Of a stretch of 64,000 nt of DNA, positions 25,341 through 39,200 are shown in pieces. The notes beneath the pieces were generated by a model. That model did no database searches and was not told where the DNA came from. It saw nothing but the letters and a program-made list of their open reading frames with translations. The translations under genes and the position numbers were made by a program. Position 1 is the first letter of the stretch, and the number at the start of each line of letters is the position of its first letter. The stretch is taken from positions 62,001 to 126,000 of the forward strand of contig JASANG010001402.1 of NCBI GenBank assembly GCA_030248215.1, given 5' to 3'. This DNA comes from Enoplolaimus lenunculus. Its lineage: Eukaryota > Nematoda > Enoplea > Enoplida > Thoracostomopsidae.

Positions 25341-26429
25341 AAAAGTTGTAACCAGTGCTGGCAATTTCAAGAACTTTTTACAAATCTTAACATATCCAAA
25401 TATGATTTAGTTAAACTTCAAAAGCTGTAAAACTTAGAAGCACAAAATTGTATGCTCCCACAACACCGCGACATCTTGAACCTGTGAGTGGTTTAAATCC
25501 GATGACATAATAAAAACTATCATAACAGGGTAGAATGATCATCTTACAATCCAGTTACCTCACTGATAATCTACTTACCGCTCGACGTAGTCCGAAAGCA
25601 AACCATTGGTCAACAAGCAACAACGTTCAAAGAAACACAACACAACAAAGAAAATAAAAAACAGCAAAAAACAAAATACAAAAATAAGGCTTCGTTTTAA
25701 ATTAATCTTCAGCACAAAAACTACGTATAATTAGCTATGTGAGTAAATTTTACAAAAGTTAAAATTCCGAGCTAACGCAGTGCGATATAGAGCCCCCTTA
25801 CAAAAATCTGCTGTAGACACCATCAAATGAAAGCTCCCGAAATAAGGATTCGAGAATGAAAAAGGAAAAAAGCATTTGTGTAGTGAAAGTACGGTCACTT
25901 TTCCTACATCAACGGTTCCAATAAAAACCAGAAACAAACTTTTTTGTGACTTGCGGTACACCTGTGAATCGATCCTTTCACTGCAATACAAAATAAACTT
26001 TTCAATATAAATCGCTTAGAACTTCCAGTTTCCGACGGTGCTCAACTTAAATGTGTTTGAGTTCCCTTTTGAAACAAATCACGCCGCGGTCACGTTAGCT
26101 TATTTGATTTTACCGCCGAACAAAGGAAAATCAAACCCCAAGAATAATTAGACTCTCGTCTCATCATAACGCAACACGTCAGAAATAGCCGCAAGAGTTA
26201 ATAATTAAGAACGGCTCTATGATCTAATTACAACCTATAGATGTATATACCGTTGTCAACAGTTGGTGAATTGAATAAAAATCAAAAATATTTCCAAATT
26301 CATACCAATCAACAGTATATTTCAATTTATATCGCACATCCAACACAGGAAGCGTCCATATACCAAACAATAACGGAGCAGGCATCAGATAACCACTGTG
26401 CCGATACTGAATATTAAGTATATTATACT

Positions 26430-26603
26430 CAGGGGCGGTCGCAAGGGTAGGGAAGACGGGAAGGTCGGCTGCCCCCCTCTCCGAGAAATTTTTTTTCCAA
26501 ACAAATTTTTAGAAAAAAAAACGCAAATTTAATTCATGGTCTAAAAAATATATAATAATATCTAAAAAGCCCGCAACCCGAAAAAATCCTGGGACCGCCA
26601 ATG
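26430..26603. mobile_element. Miniature hAT-type element with CAGGGGCGGTC end
   Basis: Starts CAGGGGCGGTCGCAAG and ends CTGGGACCGCCAATG; these are imperfect inverted repeats. Flanks ATTATACT and ATTAAACT agree at 7 of 8. A CCCCCCTCTCC stretch lies inside the left end. Confidence 0.75.
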
Positions 26604-27014
26604 ATTAAACTATAAAAAAATTTCAACTCGACGGAACTCAAATTACTAAGTAATTATACAAAATAGTGTAATTTTGTGTTCAAGCAGTTTTTCAGCACTG
26701 ACTGTGATTATTAGACTACTTGCCTAATTCAGTCACAGCTCACAAAATCCTCTGTAACTAAAAGCATGGTTACGATCTATCAGAATAAACGTAAATCTTA
26801 CCTAAGACAAAGCTAAACAGCTACCAACCGAATATATACGCACTAGAGCTCAAACATTTTTTCTAACAAACGATGACAGCAGTCTAAAATTCATTTAATC
26901 AATCTTTCCTCGTTCGGGCTACCAAAAATCCTATTTGTGCCCAGTAAGCCTGAGACAAATAGATTGTAGTCACGGTATCAGCTGTAGTTCAACGAATCAA
27001 TTTGAGCAACAAAA

Positions 27015-30000
27015 TCACGTTGTCTTCTTGTCCGCATTCCGTTTAATAGGCACAAAAATCGGTGTAAATATATAAACGCATAGTGCGACAACGTACACGA
27101 CAAAGTATGTATCCCTGAAACAAGATAAATAAATAGAATACGCACCACACATTTAAAGGCTTTTCCACACTGGTTCGAGAGTAAAACACCGCAACCAACA
27201 TCTGTTTAGTTACGGCAATATATCACAGTAGCGGTTAATGCGATCCACAGCACAATATTGTCGTTACTTCACAGCGCATTTAAAGCAACTTCGATTCCGA
27301 TCCAAAATTGCGAATATTTCGTTCCATTACCTACGGATTTACGTATTCTATTAATTTAAATGTTCTTTCTGAATTCAGTACACAAACGCAATGCAAAAGC
27401 CACTATAATACCCGGGGAACGAATTATTGAACGCTGAAAAGTTTAGTTTAAAATTACCATACCATATTTCGTACCAACTGCTTTACCAACCCATCCATGC
27501 TGAGCCTTTGTTGCCCCCAAAACCTTGCTGCATCTACTCTACTTACTTCATAACTTTAAAAATTGACTCAAATTTGAGCAAAACAAACGCAGCCGCCGCA
27601 AAACTGAACACAAAACGATTTGCTACAAATGTGACTACATCGTATGCGAATTTACGCGATTTCGATTGCAACATATACGGACGAAAGTGTCGTCGACCCT
27701 GAAAAACAAATATTATTTTCTACCCAAACAACATAGAACCTATAGTTATTCGTATTTACATATTATTCTTAAAAACATTACGCAGTTGCAAAAATGGTAG
27801 TTAAATAAATACATCTTGCCCAGATCATGTCCCCATAGCCCGCTATCATAAAAAATGTAAAAATGCTAAATAATTGATGTAACCAAAAAATTCAAAACTA
27901 TTTGCAACCTTCCCAAATAATCTTCAGACATCGCATGCTTTGTAGTTCTCGTAGCAGCAATTAATTCACTGGAATTTATGCTACTTAATTTATTTAGCAC
28001 GTGTGAGCTTTCTTTGTTAACACTTGCAGCCAGGGTGCAAAGCGGAACTGGATTATACCGGAATCGGAACAGCAAATTTATACCGGAGTTGTAATCAGAA
28101 TCGGAATCAAATCAAGAAATTTTGTGACTGTACGTATAATTTGTATTGACAAATATAATATTGATTTAGGATATCTGTTGCCTGGCAACATTCTTCAAAA
28201 ACGTCGCATGAACGAACTGGCTATGATTTTTGGTGCTGTAAAGCTAAACTACAATCAATTATTGATAGGTTAACTCAGCGAAAGAAATTAAATAACTAAT
28301 ATAGAATTTTTATGCAACGTATCACAAGTAAGATTAAAATTCATATTTCAAAATTTCGATTCCGATTCCGATTGCGCGTTAGGAATCGGAACTCGTTTTG
28401 AATCGAAATTCTAATCGAAATCGGAATTCCGGTTGCACGCTGCTTGTAGCTGCAAGTTACTGCTGCAAGTTACAGCTATCAGTTATCGCTGCAAAAACTT
28501 GCACGTTACACGTGTAAACTGGACTTATATTATTAAAACTTATCCATTACATTCATACAGTCTCGCAAGTTCTAGCTACATCTCCATTCCATCCTCATAC
28601 ATCTATACGACATTAAAATTTTTATACTCAACTAAAAGGAGAAAAAATAATTACGCACAACATACCAGCCGGGCAACACTGGTAAAACACGCAACCGAAA
28701 AGAATGTTACATAGTAGCCAGGAAAAAAACCATGCCACCACGCTGACAATGCAAAGGTTCCCATGGTACGATAGGACGCAGGCAACCGATTATAGGCACA
28801 ATGACGTAACCAAATCATCGTATTAATATTCCATGACTCCAATGATTCACGCATATTCAGACCAGTCTACAAATGTAAAACAATTAGTGCGGTGCTATAA
28901 CTCACGTACGATACTGTATGGCGACGCTGTATGGCGATGGACAGGGACCGTCGGCGCTGCACAAGTATAGCGCTAGCCCTAGGGGTACACTAACTCTACG
29001 TCCAAACAGATTTGATACAATTTCGTATTTGTTGCTTTCCCGCATTTCGCAAAGACGCTCCAAACATAAACATAAAATATAGCGCCACCTTAAAGAAGAA
29101 AATTTTGCTACATTTTGGTATGCACTAGGGACAGTCGGCGGATGGTATCGAACGTCATTTAAAAATTAACAACATCGTTAGGGTAGCGCTATACTTTTCG
29201 CAAAATTTGGTTTAATAAATAGTACGCGGCGCCATTTGGTCATGTCTAAATGTCAAGCGGAACAAATAGATGCTCAAGACACGACGTATACCACATACCA
29301 TTTTAAACATATGAACAGTCCATTATAATTTCTGTGCTAATCACTCGCAAAAAATGTATTTTTAATACTAAAATTTAAAATGTCAAAACGTTAACCTCAA
29401 CACGCCAAGTATCAACATTTGATACGAGATTCCACCTCGGATGCCCGTCTTCGTTGTAACCGTTAAAGCCAAATCCAGCAGCGTTAGTTACGGCGTCCGC
29501 TGACAACAAATTATTAGTATTGTAGATAAGACTAAATTTAAATATTCGAAATTACATAACAAAAAATAAATAGGAACATTAAAACAAAGTATAAATAGAA
29601 CAACTTAAACTACACCGATTTAACGGATAACAAAAGAATCAAACTATACTGATTGCTCGTGTTTGATTTAATAATGAGGGAAATTACAAGTCCAGTTACA
29701 GAGTTTTAAATTTAGCGTGATACAACTATTATCTAGATTCTTGTGCATTATTTACTACACAGCAACACAATGTATCTACAGCGCTAAAGTCTACGACAGT
29801 AATCTGAGACGTGTGTTGCAGCTATTACCAGCAGTGACAGGCGCAAACAATCACTAAACATGAATTACCGCTTATCCAAGCATAGTAATATTGGGTTCGC
29901 ACCAATGTAAGTGAAAACAGTAAATACGCGATTTCGCCAACGAATGTCCACTCTCCGGCTGAAACAACAACCGAAAAATTACATAGCTAAAGAAAAACCA

Positions 30001-33000
30001 AATTGCAAATATCTGCAAAAACAGATTTTGATTCGCATTATCTAATTTGCATACGCACGTATGTCTATTATAACTGTAATACCATCATATATATTGGTTA
30101 CTTTTGGCGTGGACCGATTATATATTTGTTGAAGCTACACAAGGTCTGTGGATTATTAAATATATATTGTAATTGGATGAGCTATCTCCTAGAATACGTT
30201 TTCACTTTTGTTGGGTGGCCCCGATTCCAGCCAGTTACCGATGACCAGTTACCACTGACCGCAAACGTGACGGAGCGGCTCACAGAGTCTGTACAAATAA
30301 GTAACGAGTTTTAACAATAGTTTTGCAAGAAATATTACTTGTTTTTAACGAGAATCAATCTACGAACAGTAAAACATGTCACTGAATATAACTTGTAATA
30401 CAAAAAATAAAGCCGATCAAACTGATGTAACAATAGTGTATTAGACGTTTCTTGGTTTAAATAATCAATTCACGTACATAAAACAGCTTCAACTGGATAC
30501 ACGTTTGCTAAATATCCGGCTGTATACAGGAAAAACAATGCAGTAGCCTGTTTTACAAGCACCACACGCTAAAACAAACCATTCACTTTACTATAAGGTT
30601 CAATCGGATACCAAAAGATACTTGAGCCGAAGCCTTATATTTAAGCCCATACTTCGTTCGACAAAAACTAAAACTTAATGACGCTAATTCAGTATTATGC
30701 GTTATAGGGTTGTTTTTTCCGGAAAAAATTAGGACCAGAAAAAAATGAATTTTTTCCATTTTTTCCGCAAAAAATGAAAAAGTCCTTCTTTGCCTGAGTC
30801 GCGTTAGTATTCCCCAGTACGCTCATAGGTAATCATGTAACACAACACAATATAAAATCAGGATCGATGCAGTTTGCAGAGCTGTAAAACCACCCTGGTT
30901 GAGCCCTCGAGAAAAAACTTTGAATTAGTCACAAAAGCTTTCGAACACTTACAGTTGGGTCAGCCACTGTTCCATCACCAGGTTTTTCTATAGGCACGTT
31001 TCCATGCTAAAACACAAACACATGTAATATTCCATCTAATGTACAGTTTGTTCTTGGCAAACCAATTTCATAACAGACCAGTACAAGGCATTTTGTAAAA
31101 CAATCCGTTGGCGTGACCAAGATTTTGGAAACGGTGTGGTATAGGTTCCGAAAAAATTTCGAAGGAGAGGGTGCAGTTTCTTATATGAAAACGCTTTACA
31201 AAAATATTAAAGGTTTCACCACACCACTAGGCTACCCCCATGAATCAAAAATTTGAAACCTAAACGCTTACAAACGAACGCCAGGAAATGAAAAACATTG
31301 TTTTCAAAAAAGCAACAACCAAGCAAGCAATTTTCAAACCAAAAATACCCGAAAAACAATGAAAATACCCAACCACATACTTAACTAGAACAAGCAAACT
31401 TACCATAGGCCGACTTCTTGATTCACTCCAATAATCGCGGCCTTCGACAAATGCAACATAGTCTTCGTAGAAGCAAAATGGACCACACAGAATGGAATGA
31501 AAATTGATCAAATACGACATAAACGGGACAAACGATGGGCGCAATCTAAAATAATCTACAAGTTTCTAGACGTTAAATGAAATGGAAAACCATTTTTATG
31601 TCTTCCAAAACGATCTATAAAGGAACTAACTTTACTGATAAGCGAGGAAATATACAACTTCATTATTGCTACTTTAAATATAAGGGAACAACCGGGATTA
31701 CGGTGCAGGTTCCGCATTTTCACCTACCGGTTCCGGTATTAAATTTTGATCAGTGGAAATTAAGATATTTTATTACAAAATGACGATAAAAATTCAATTG
31801 GCCTTGACAATCGCCACAAATAAACCACCGAAAGTAGATTTCGCACCTGTGCACTATGAAAATCTAAAATACAGCAGATAAAGCGAATACTTATTTCCAA
31901 CTACTGCCAACTAGGGTTATTTCACCAATAATATTGCAAAAAACAAAATAAAACTGAATTTTTCGGTGGCACGTATTTCTCATTTTACGGTTCCGTTTCC
32001 GGTTGTTTTTTCAAACTGCGGTTCCGGTAAATTGTTATATATTAGTATCTGTGTTCGCTATTCTAAGGACAAAACGAGCTGAAAACCAAATCTTCCATGT
32101 AACCAGGAGAGGGGTCTAATGAGTCTAAACCCCAATCAATTAACCAATAAATTTTTTACGGCATGTCATGTCGTTATCAAGTTATATTTTGAACACCCTT
32201 GCACAATAATAAACATTTTTTAACGAGATCGGAATATTCTACACTATATACTCCAGTCCCCTTTCAATACGAAATTCTGGTTATGCGCCTGCAAGAATTG
32301 CATCCCTAATTTTGCGAACCTTAAGTCACCAGCATCTGTTATCGACGATTTAGCGACATAGACTTCATTGTTGTTGACTTCTGGTTCAGCACGGAAACCC
32401 ATAGTCGAACTTTGATCATCGATCTTTTTCGCTAGTGCAAGTTTCCGAGCATCGTATGTATCGAATGATAACATGAGAACTTTCTGTGTTAAGATCATCA
32501 TTGGCCTACAGCAAGAAGGTTAAACCTACAACTTACAATTCGAATATCTGAAATAGTTGTCAGGGATACATATAAAATGTTAAAGAAAGACAGTTGGTTA
32601 TTAACAAACCCGCCAAGTTCTCAGAATGCAATTCTTTGAAGCCACATTACATCATTCTTAAAGCTAAGAAATGACCGCGGAGGAATCTAGATTGGAGATG
32701 GAGTTTGAACGGCAGGAAAAACTTCGACGATGGTTTCGGACGAGTGGGGCCCCCATAACAACCTCTTCAGTAGCGAATCCGAAGCGGAAAAATTTCTACT
32801 ATTATATAAAGCTGTACTGTTATATAAAGCATACTGCAAAACAGCGATATACACGTATTTATTTTTATATATACACGTACACGTATAAAACTATACACTA
32901 ATAATTCAAATGATTAATGGTACTTACGCTGTTATATCAATAACATACGACGTCGCAAAATAGAACCGATAAAAATGAATGAATGATAAATATCCCATTG

Positions 33001-33876
33001 ATACAATGCACGCAAATCTGAAACGATTACATACATTCGAACGCATAACGCAATTAAACTTCGGATTAGTTAAAAACAAAACATTACAAATGCCGAACTG
33101 AAAGGTAACACAACTAGCAAAACACAAAAACAAGAACATATAAACATAAACAAAAACTTACATATGAGAATATTTCTCGGGTCCATACGCTAGGATCAAG
33201 AAGCATAATGTTGCATCAGCTAGCAAATGTTTTGTTGCGCTACAATCAAAGTAATAAACATGTTATATACATACCCTAAGCCCAGAAATGCCCTGGACAT
33301 GAAAATTGCTTACGGATAACATGTTAGCATAAGAGGAAAATATTAAGTAACAAATTAAACCAGAAAACATTGTCTCTTACAGGCCATAGCAAAAGAGGCA
33401 TAATGCCATCCCAAAAGCGCACGCTATAATGTAACGTGCGTTAGCTGATACACGTTTCGGAGACGCAAATCGAGAATATGCAAACCCCATTGGAACACAA
33501 ACGAACATGGATATGACAAAGTTAACCTGTAAACAACAAACATATATAATTAAATTCCACATATATGTCCGCTTAAACTGTTGCAAAACTTTGCCCGCCC
33601 TCCGGTGACATACAATCACAAGCCTGATAGTAGCTCGGTCAAAGTTGGCAACACAACACACTAAAACATCGATGCCCTAAAATTGCATGAAACCCGATCT
33701 TTAAGAAATCAAACAGCACAATATGTTAAATATTAAAAATTGTATTTATATATGGTAGAAAATTTTATATTAAAAATTTGACTGTAAAAAACTACCTGAT
33801 CTACATTAAGCCCCAATGGCTCGCATAATGGCTCAAACAACCTAGACCCAGAGTAAAAAGTGTAGTGACCAGGCAT
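27015..33876 (-). CDS. MBOAT1/2-type lysophospholipid acyltransferase (13 exons, complete)
   Basis: Membrane-bound O-acyltransferase that re-acylates lysophospholipids in the ER (Lands cycle). Exons, joined by GT-AG sites with matching phases: 33876-33796, 33526-33381, 33239-33162, 33017-32928, 32505-32320, 31545-31404, 31006-30953, 30568-30478, 29958-29869, 29499-29396, 28866-28666, 27698-27547, 27114-27015. They total 1515 bp, 504 residues plus stop, the usual family length. Start MPGHYTFYSGS leads into VDQVNFVISMF, matching IDQVNFVV of human MBOAT2. Other matches: PMMILTQKV, NFHSILCGPFCFYEDYVAF, TNAAGFGFNGY, SWNIN (Asn about 367) and the catalytic SAWWHGFFPGYY (His about 399). Many hydrophobic helices are visible; the C terminus is basic, KRNADKKTT. 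Whether it is MBOAT1 or MBOAT2 cannot be settled. Introns carry miniature hAT elements. It is divergently placed to NSA2, about 2.4 kb apart. Confidence 0.92.
28031..28442. mobile_element. Miniature hAT-type element in an MBOAT intron
   Basis: Starts CAGGGTGCAAAGCGGAACTG and ends GGAATTCCGGTTGCACGCTG. Flanks CTTGCAGC and CTTGTAGC agree at 7 of 8 as a target-site duplication. It lies in the intron between 28666 and 27698. Confidence 0.85.
31685..32036. mobile_element. Fragment of the CCGGAA miniature hAT family in an MBOAT intron
   Basis: Shares CACCTACCGGTTCCGG, the AAAATCTAAAATACARCARAT segment and GGTTCCGGTAAATTGT with the 13878 and 20399 copies, but the CAGGGTG ends are decayed and no duplication is visible. 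Confidence 0.55.
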
Positions 33877-34042
33877 GCTACAAATAATGTTGTGAATTCA
33901 AATAATGTTAATGATAATTGTACATATGAATATGATCAATCGGACGTGAACCATGTGCTCCAGATTTCTGAAAATGAAATGAATGTTGTCGGATTTTCAT
34001 GTGTACGGCTTGCGTGTTTTAGATCTATGACGATAGCGTACT

Positions 34043-34472
34043 CGCATTTCACCAACGGCAAGGCCGGTTTTCAAGTTTTACTATGAAACCTTTGTAAAAG
34101 TAAGGCATAGGCACGGTTATACAGATGAATTATTATACAAAAGAACAATGGATCATACGGTTTCTACCAATGCTGATCTGGCGACAAGTTCTAAGCCTCG
34201 CGTATTAGGGACTGCTTGTACGGGTGTGATAGTTTGTGTATTACGGTCGATGCAGATACCTAAACTTTTACGCGTGTATTTAAACAGAGCAGAGCGTTGT
34301 CGAGCCCCGGTGCGCCCGTTGAACGCACTACCTAACACTTTATAACAATTTTTACCATGATACATTGTTCTTTTGTAAAATAATTCATCTGTATAACCGT
34401 GCCTGTGTCTTCTTTGTACAAACGTTTCATAGTAAAACTTGAAAAACGGCCATGCCGTTGGTGAAAGGCTTG
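34043..34472. repeat. Fold-back repeat with about 115-bp inverted arms
   Basis: The left arm (34043-34157: CACCAACGGCAAGGCCG, ACTATGAAAC, CACGGTTATACAGATGAATT) is repeated in inverted form at 34354-34472. The unrelated 195-bp spacer includes TTTAAACAGAGCAGAGCG. It is probably a non-autonomous transposon. Confidence 0.8.
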
Positions 34473-34486
34473 TGATAAGTTTGGTA

Positions 34487-35240
34487 GACTAGGGTACGAC
34501 AGTTGTTCAGTTTTTAGTTCTCAGCAGCTTAAAATGAGGGACGCTCCCAATAGGTTTCGAACTCGGTCGACAGATTTTTCAGTCCAGCGCGCTATCCACT
34601 GAGCCACGCCGCCTCACAATCACCTGTTGAGTTTTTCTATTCTTATGCCTTATAAGAAACTCAACATTATACAAATGTATCTTGGTACTTCCATGTTTTA
34701 CTGCTGCTGCATATGAAGGCACTACATATGCAGTAGTGTTTTTACCGATGTACAGCATCAGCATGAGGTTATTATTTGCCTCCATAACACACAAGCCGTA
34801 TATATGAAAATCTGACATAGTAACCACGATGGGACCGCAATGGCAAACTGCCGTGGTAGAACCAAAAATATATATAAGTTGGCGGTGAAGGGATGACCTT
34901 GCAGAAAAACCTACGGATGTGACATGCGGATGCATAGAGACAAGTAATAACCTCGTGCTAATGCTGCACATCGCTAAAACGTCAATGCATATGTAGTGCC
35001 TTCATATGCAGAAGCGGTTACAACATTGAAGAACCAAGATGTGTTTGTATGTTGAAGTTCTAATAAGGCATAAAACAGAAAAACTAGCAGTTGATTGTGA
35101 GGCAGCATGACGCAGTGGCTAGCGCGCTGGACTAATAATCTGTCGACCAAGTTCGAAACCTCCTGGGAACGTGCCTCATTTTCAGCAGCTAACTCAAAAC
35201 TAAAAACCGTCATGCCCCAGCCAAATTACTTATCACAAAT
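34487..35240. repeat. Inverted pair of tRNA-headed SINE-like repeats
   Basis: Arms 34487-34740 and 34983-35240 are inverted copies. Each holds a tRNA-like head: on the minus strand at about 34615-34530 (GTGGCTCAGTGGATAGCGCG, GAGTTCGAAAC) and on the plus strand at about 35098-35180 (TGACGCAGTGGCTAGCGCGC, AAGTTCGAAAC). The inner ends share GCATATGTAGTGCCTTCATA. The 130-residue frame across the left arm is a by-product. Confidence 0.75.
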
Positions 35241-36294
35241 GTTAGTTTTAATTCCGGAAAAAACTAGCTAAGTTATTTCTCGTATGAAAATAAAACCCGT
35301 TGAACATAAAATCGAGTGATGAATCCAGGATTTAAACTTTAGAGTTTACGGAGCAATTTTATTATGTTTTCAAGATTTAAAGATTGAGCGGTAGCTTTTT
35401 AAGCAGAGTGTATACGGATAGTAAAAATAACTGAAACATAATACGGATATTGAAGTATGAAAGTTTCAAAAACGTTTTGTTTTTATGCCAACAGAATTAA
35501 GACGTTGAAATATACATCGGTCCTTCAAAAATTTCAAAGAAAAACGTGGATTACCGGAAACGGATATGCGGTTTAGACCCTAGCGTTAAGTTAATTTTAT
35601 AACCGCTCGTTTTCAATCGGCTATAAAAGTGTATTGCTCCAACACAAGTTGAATTCGGACCCTGTAGAGAAAGGCGGATTTTGCCCTTTCAGCATTTTCG
35701 GGTTACGCCACTAAAAGAGACATTAATTTTATCTACGGTCATATTCTGAAAAACTAGCAGCATCTGTCACCTGTCTTCGAAAGGTTTTCGAACTGACGAA
35801 CTCAAATTGCGAAACTCAAAATTGGCACAAAAATAGGACGAGTCAAATACAAAAAGATGCCGGAATTCGAACCTCACCAAAAGAACGCTTTGAAACCTAT
35901 AAGGCCTTGTAATAATACCATCAAATGAACAGTGCTAGATACATTTTGGAATAGGGGCATTGATGATTGCAAAAAATGAAGGGTAAGAGTTGGTTGTATA
36001 AGCAGTCTCTTCTTTATATTTCTCAAAAATCTCCTAACAACATAGCCACCGTATTAAGGAGTGGAATAGCGATTGCGATTTTCAATTTTTAAAATTTCCT
36101 GTAATATGTGCAAAGATTATAAGAACATATTCGTATGTTGTCGTATATTTGAAATTATAGATCTCGCTTATAAATTTGTATTTATTTCATATCTATTAAA
36201 ACGTGAATAGTTTATTGTTGCTTATATTTTTCATTCATATTTTTCATTTTTGATTCTATATCTTGTGAAATTGCTTTTCTGAACCTGTTTCGTA

Positions 36295-39200
36295 ATGGTA
36301 AGTAAAGTTGAAAGTTTTGGCAAAATGGCACCAGTTTAGAAAACAAACGTCGCCGGTAGTAATACTTTACGCCATTTAACGTAACGGTATGCTGGGGTTG
36401 AAATACACTTATATTACCTACACAAAAACCCGTTCAAAACAGTTATGTAACAGTGAACCGTATTTAGGTGGAATAGCTGTGGTTTGTCAGAACTGCACGG
36501 TCAGGACGACCCCTTATTCTGAAAGATATGGCCACGCCGGGAATTCCCAAGAATGTATGTGTCTTGACATTACACACTCTGCACATACACAAGCTACATC
36601 GCGTATACCCACATTCCTCGTTCTTTAGGCGGTCGCCCCGGAACGCGAATCCAAATTTCTCTGAATCCGTGGGCCTGCAAATTACAGCGTCCATCTCGGT
36701 GGGACCTATATGTCAGAACTGCACGGTCGATACGACCCCTTTTTCCGAAAGATATGGCCACGCCGGGAATTGAGCCTCGGACCTCTCGCTCACGAGTCAA
36801 GCGCGTTACCCATTACACCATGCGTCCGATATCATAATTTCATCTGATGCTATATGTGCCCAAGAATGTATGTGTCTTAACATTACATACTCTGCACATC
36901 CACAAGCTACATCGCGTATACCCACATGGTTTAGGTAATAGCACTAAGATAACGGCTGTCCGTGTGTTTAAATACAGTTGTTGCTTTTAGCCACAAAATG
37001 AATACGTTGAGCTGCATCAAAAACGAGCCGGAAGAAGGCTGGATCATGAAGAAAGAAAGTATGCTTGTCATATATTTTCTTTAAAATATCATTTCTCAAC
37101 AAATCTAGTTCTAAAACCGTTCTGAAATTATCGAAAACTTGTTACACACAATTAACTGGAGCCTTGATCAGTATATTAAGGTTTATAAGGCAGTTTTCGA
37201 AAAGTACTTGTGTACACGAGGGTGGGCTTTTGGGTAATTTCAGTGCACAAAACGAATATAAGCTAACGGCTTAGTATACGGCTTTTTTACGATATATATC
37301 GCCACCTCACAATTATATTCTTTTTCTGATGTTGCATTACTTTGCAGGCGTAAGCGTGAAAGTCGAATGGCGCATATACGGGCACAAAAAGCGAAAAAAC
37401 TGCGTGGGATAAAGTATGACTTTTCCTTGAAAGTTAAAATCATGGTATTATTTCTGCCTAGCTATCGAAGGTTTTTTTAATGTGGATGGACCTTGCCTTG
37501 AACATTTGTTGTTTTTTTAATTTTGCACTGAATTGGTAATATATATTTAGTTTTTCAGCATTGAGTAAAACATGTTACAGTGCGTAGCGAAGTTACACTA
37601 TTCTTTGGCTTTGTCGACGTACGTTTCAACGAGTATACAAGGTATGGTATATATTGGAAATCTGTCTTATTTGTGTTTCAGGGCGAAACTTTACAACAAG
37701 CAACGGTATTCTGAGAAAGTGCAAATGAGAAAACTGTAAGTATTTTTATACCATTATGTTCTTGGTTCATGGTATATACTTTTGTTTTGTGTGTAATTGT
37801 GCTTACATATAGTATGATGTGGTACATGATTGGATGTTTGTGGAGCCTAAATTTTTGCTAAGATTGTTGTACTTTTCACCATTACAGGCGTTTTCTTGAG
37901 TTTCACAAGAACCAGTTGATTTATTTATTCCTGAAATCGAAAACTGTTGAGTAACTTTATTAAGGTATTGTGGTTTAAATGATCAGTTATGCAGACTTGA
38001 GGTTTTTTCTAAAATTTTATAACAGTGTGAAGTTAAGCTAATTTGGTATGTAGGTTTTAGGATATTAAACATCAACATTAATACCATCAATTTTTAAACA
38101 AATTGATAAAACTCCGAATTGGATTGACGTATTAAAAACAATTGCTAAAGGTCTAGAGAGTTCCGAGGAAAATTTTTCAAACAGATTTGTATTAAGAACC
38201 TATCTTCGGAGTATATATTGTTATATTTCAGTCTTAAAGTTCATGAAGAGAAACAACAAAAGGGTACAACAAAAGATGACGCCCCAGAAGGTGCCGTGCC
38301 GCCGTATTTATTGGACCGCGAAAAAGCAACTCGTGGCAAAGTATTGTCGAATATGATTAAGCAGAAGAGAAAAGAAAAAGCCGTAAGTGTGACGCTGTGA
38401 CGTTGGCAGTCGTAAATTTAACCCTGATTGACTATAGGTTTTAGTTGAAATCGAAAGTTCTCTATAATATGTAACTAGCTGAACCAGTAATGCATAAATG
38501 TGCAGCTGTTTTTTTGAAGATTACGTATTGACACTTTGAATAATGCAAGTATTCTGGCTGAAATTCAGGCACTTAGTTGACGTTTATATATTTTACTGCA
38601 GGGCAAATGGACAGTTCCAATTCCTAAAGTCAAGGCTGTCAGCGAGCAAGAAGCGTTTAGAGTGGTCAAATCAGGAAAGACTCGAAGTACGTCTGCTGAG
38701 AAAGATTTTAACATGTTATATGCGATTTTGCTAATGAAATAGTTTTAATTTTGGTTAAACAATAGGTTACACCAGTTCTTGTGGTGTATACCTCTAAAAT
38801 TATTGCTTGAGACGCTTATGGATGCATCTTGCGTGTGTATATTAAACTATATGGACTCGCAAAATGTTTTCAAATGGAATATTTTATGCTTTAAATACCA
38901 TTGCGCGTTAATTTTTTAAATTTTGATTCTTTGTCAATGTAAACTTGAGTTTTATGCGGTAAAATTCAAAGTAGATTCAGTGTTTGCGTAGGTATATTTG
39001 ATGGGCATACAGCTTCTGTATTAAGCATGTGAATAGGCTCTAGTTATCTAAATTGTTACTGCTACAGGAAAAGGATGGAAGCGTATGGTAACTAAAGTAT
39101 GCTATGTTGGTGAATCGTTTACTCGTAAACCCCCGAAGTTCGAAAGATTTATTCGTCCAATGGTAAGTCGCTTTTTGAAATTTGATCTGTATTCTTCAAT

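Noticed and set aside
25731-25991. Minus-strand frame with hydrophobic VTVLSLHKCFFPFSFSNPYF, first taken as an MBOAT C-terminal exon
   Set aside because: The exons at 27698-27547 and 27114-27015 match the family end better, agree in phase and reach a stop codon at 27015.
27866-28075. Minus-strand frame with GRLQIVLNFLVTSII as an MBOAT exon
   Set aside because: No acceptor in the needed phase; the GRRHFRPYM exon at 27698 joins cleanly instead.
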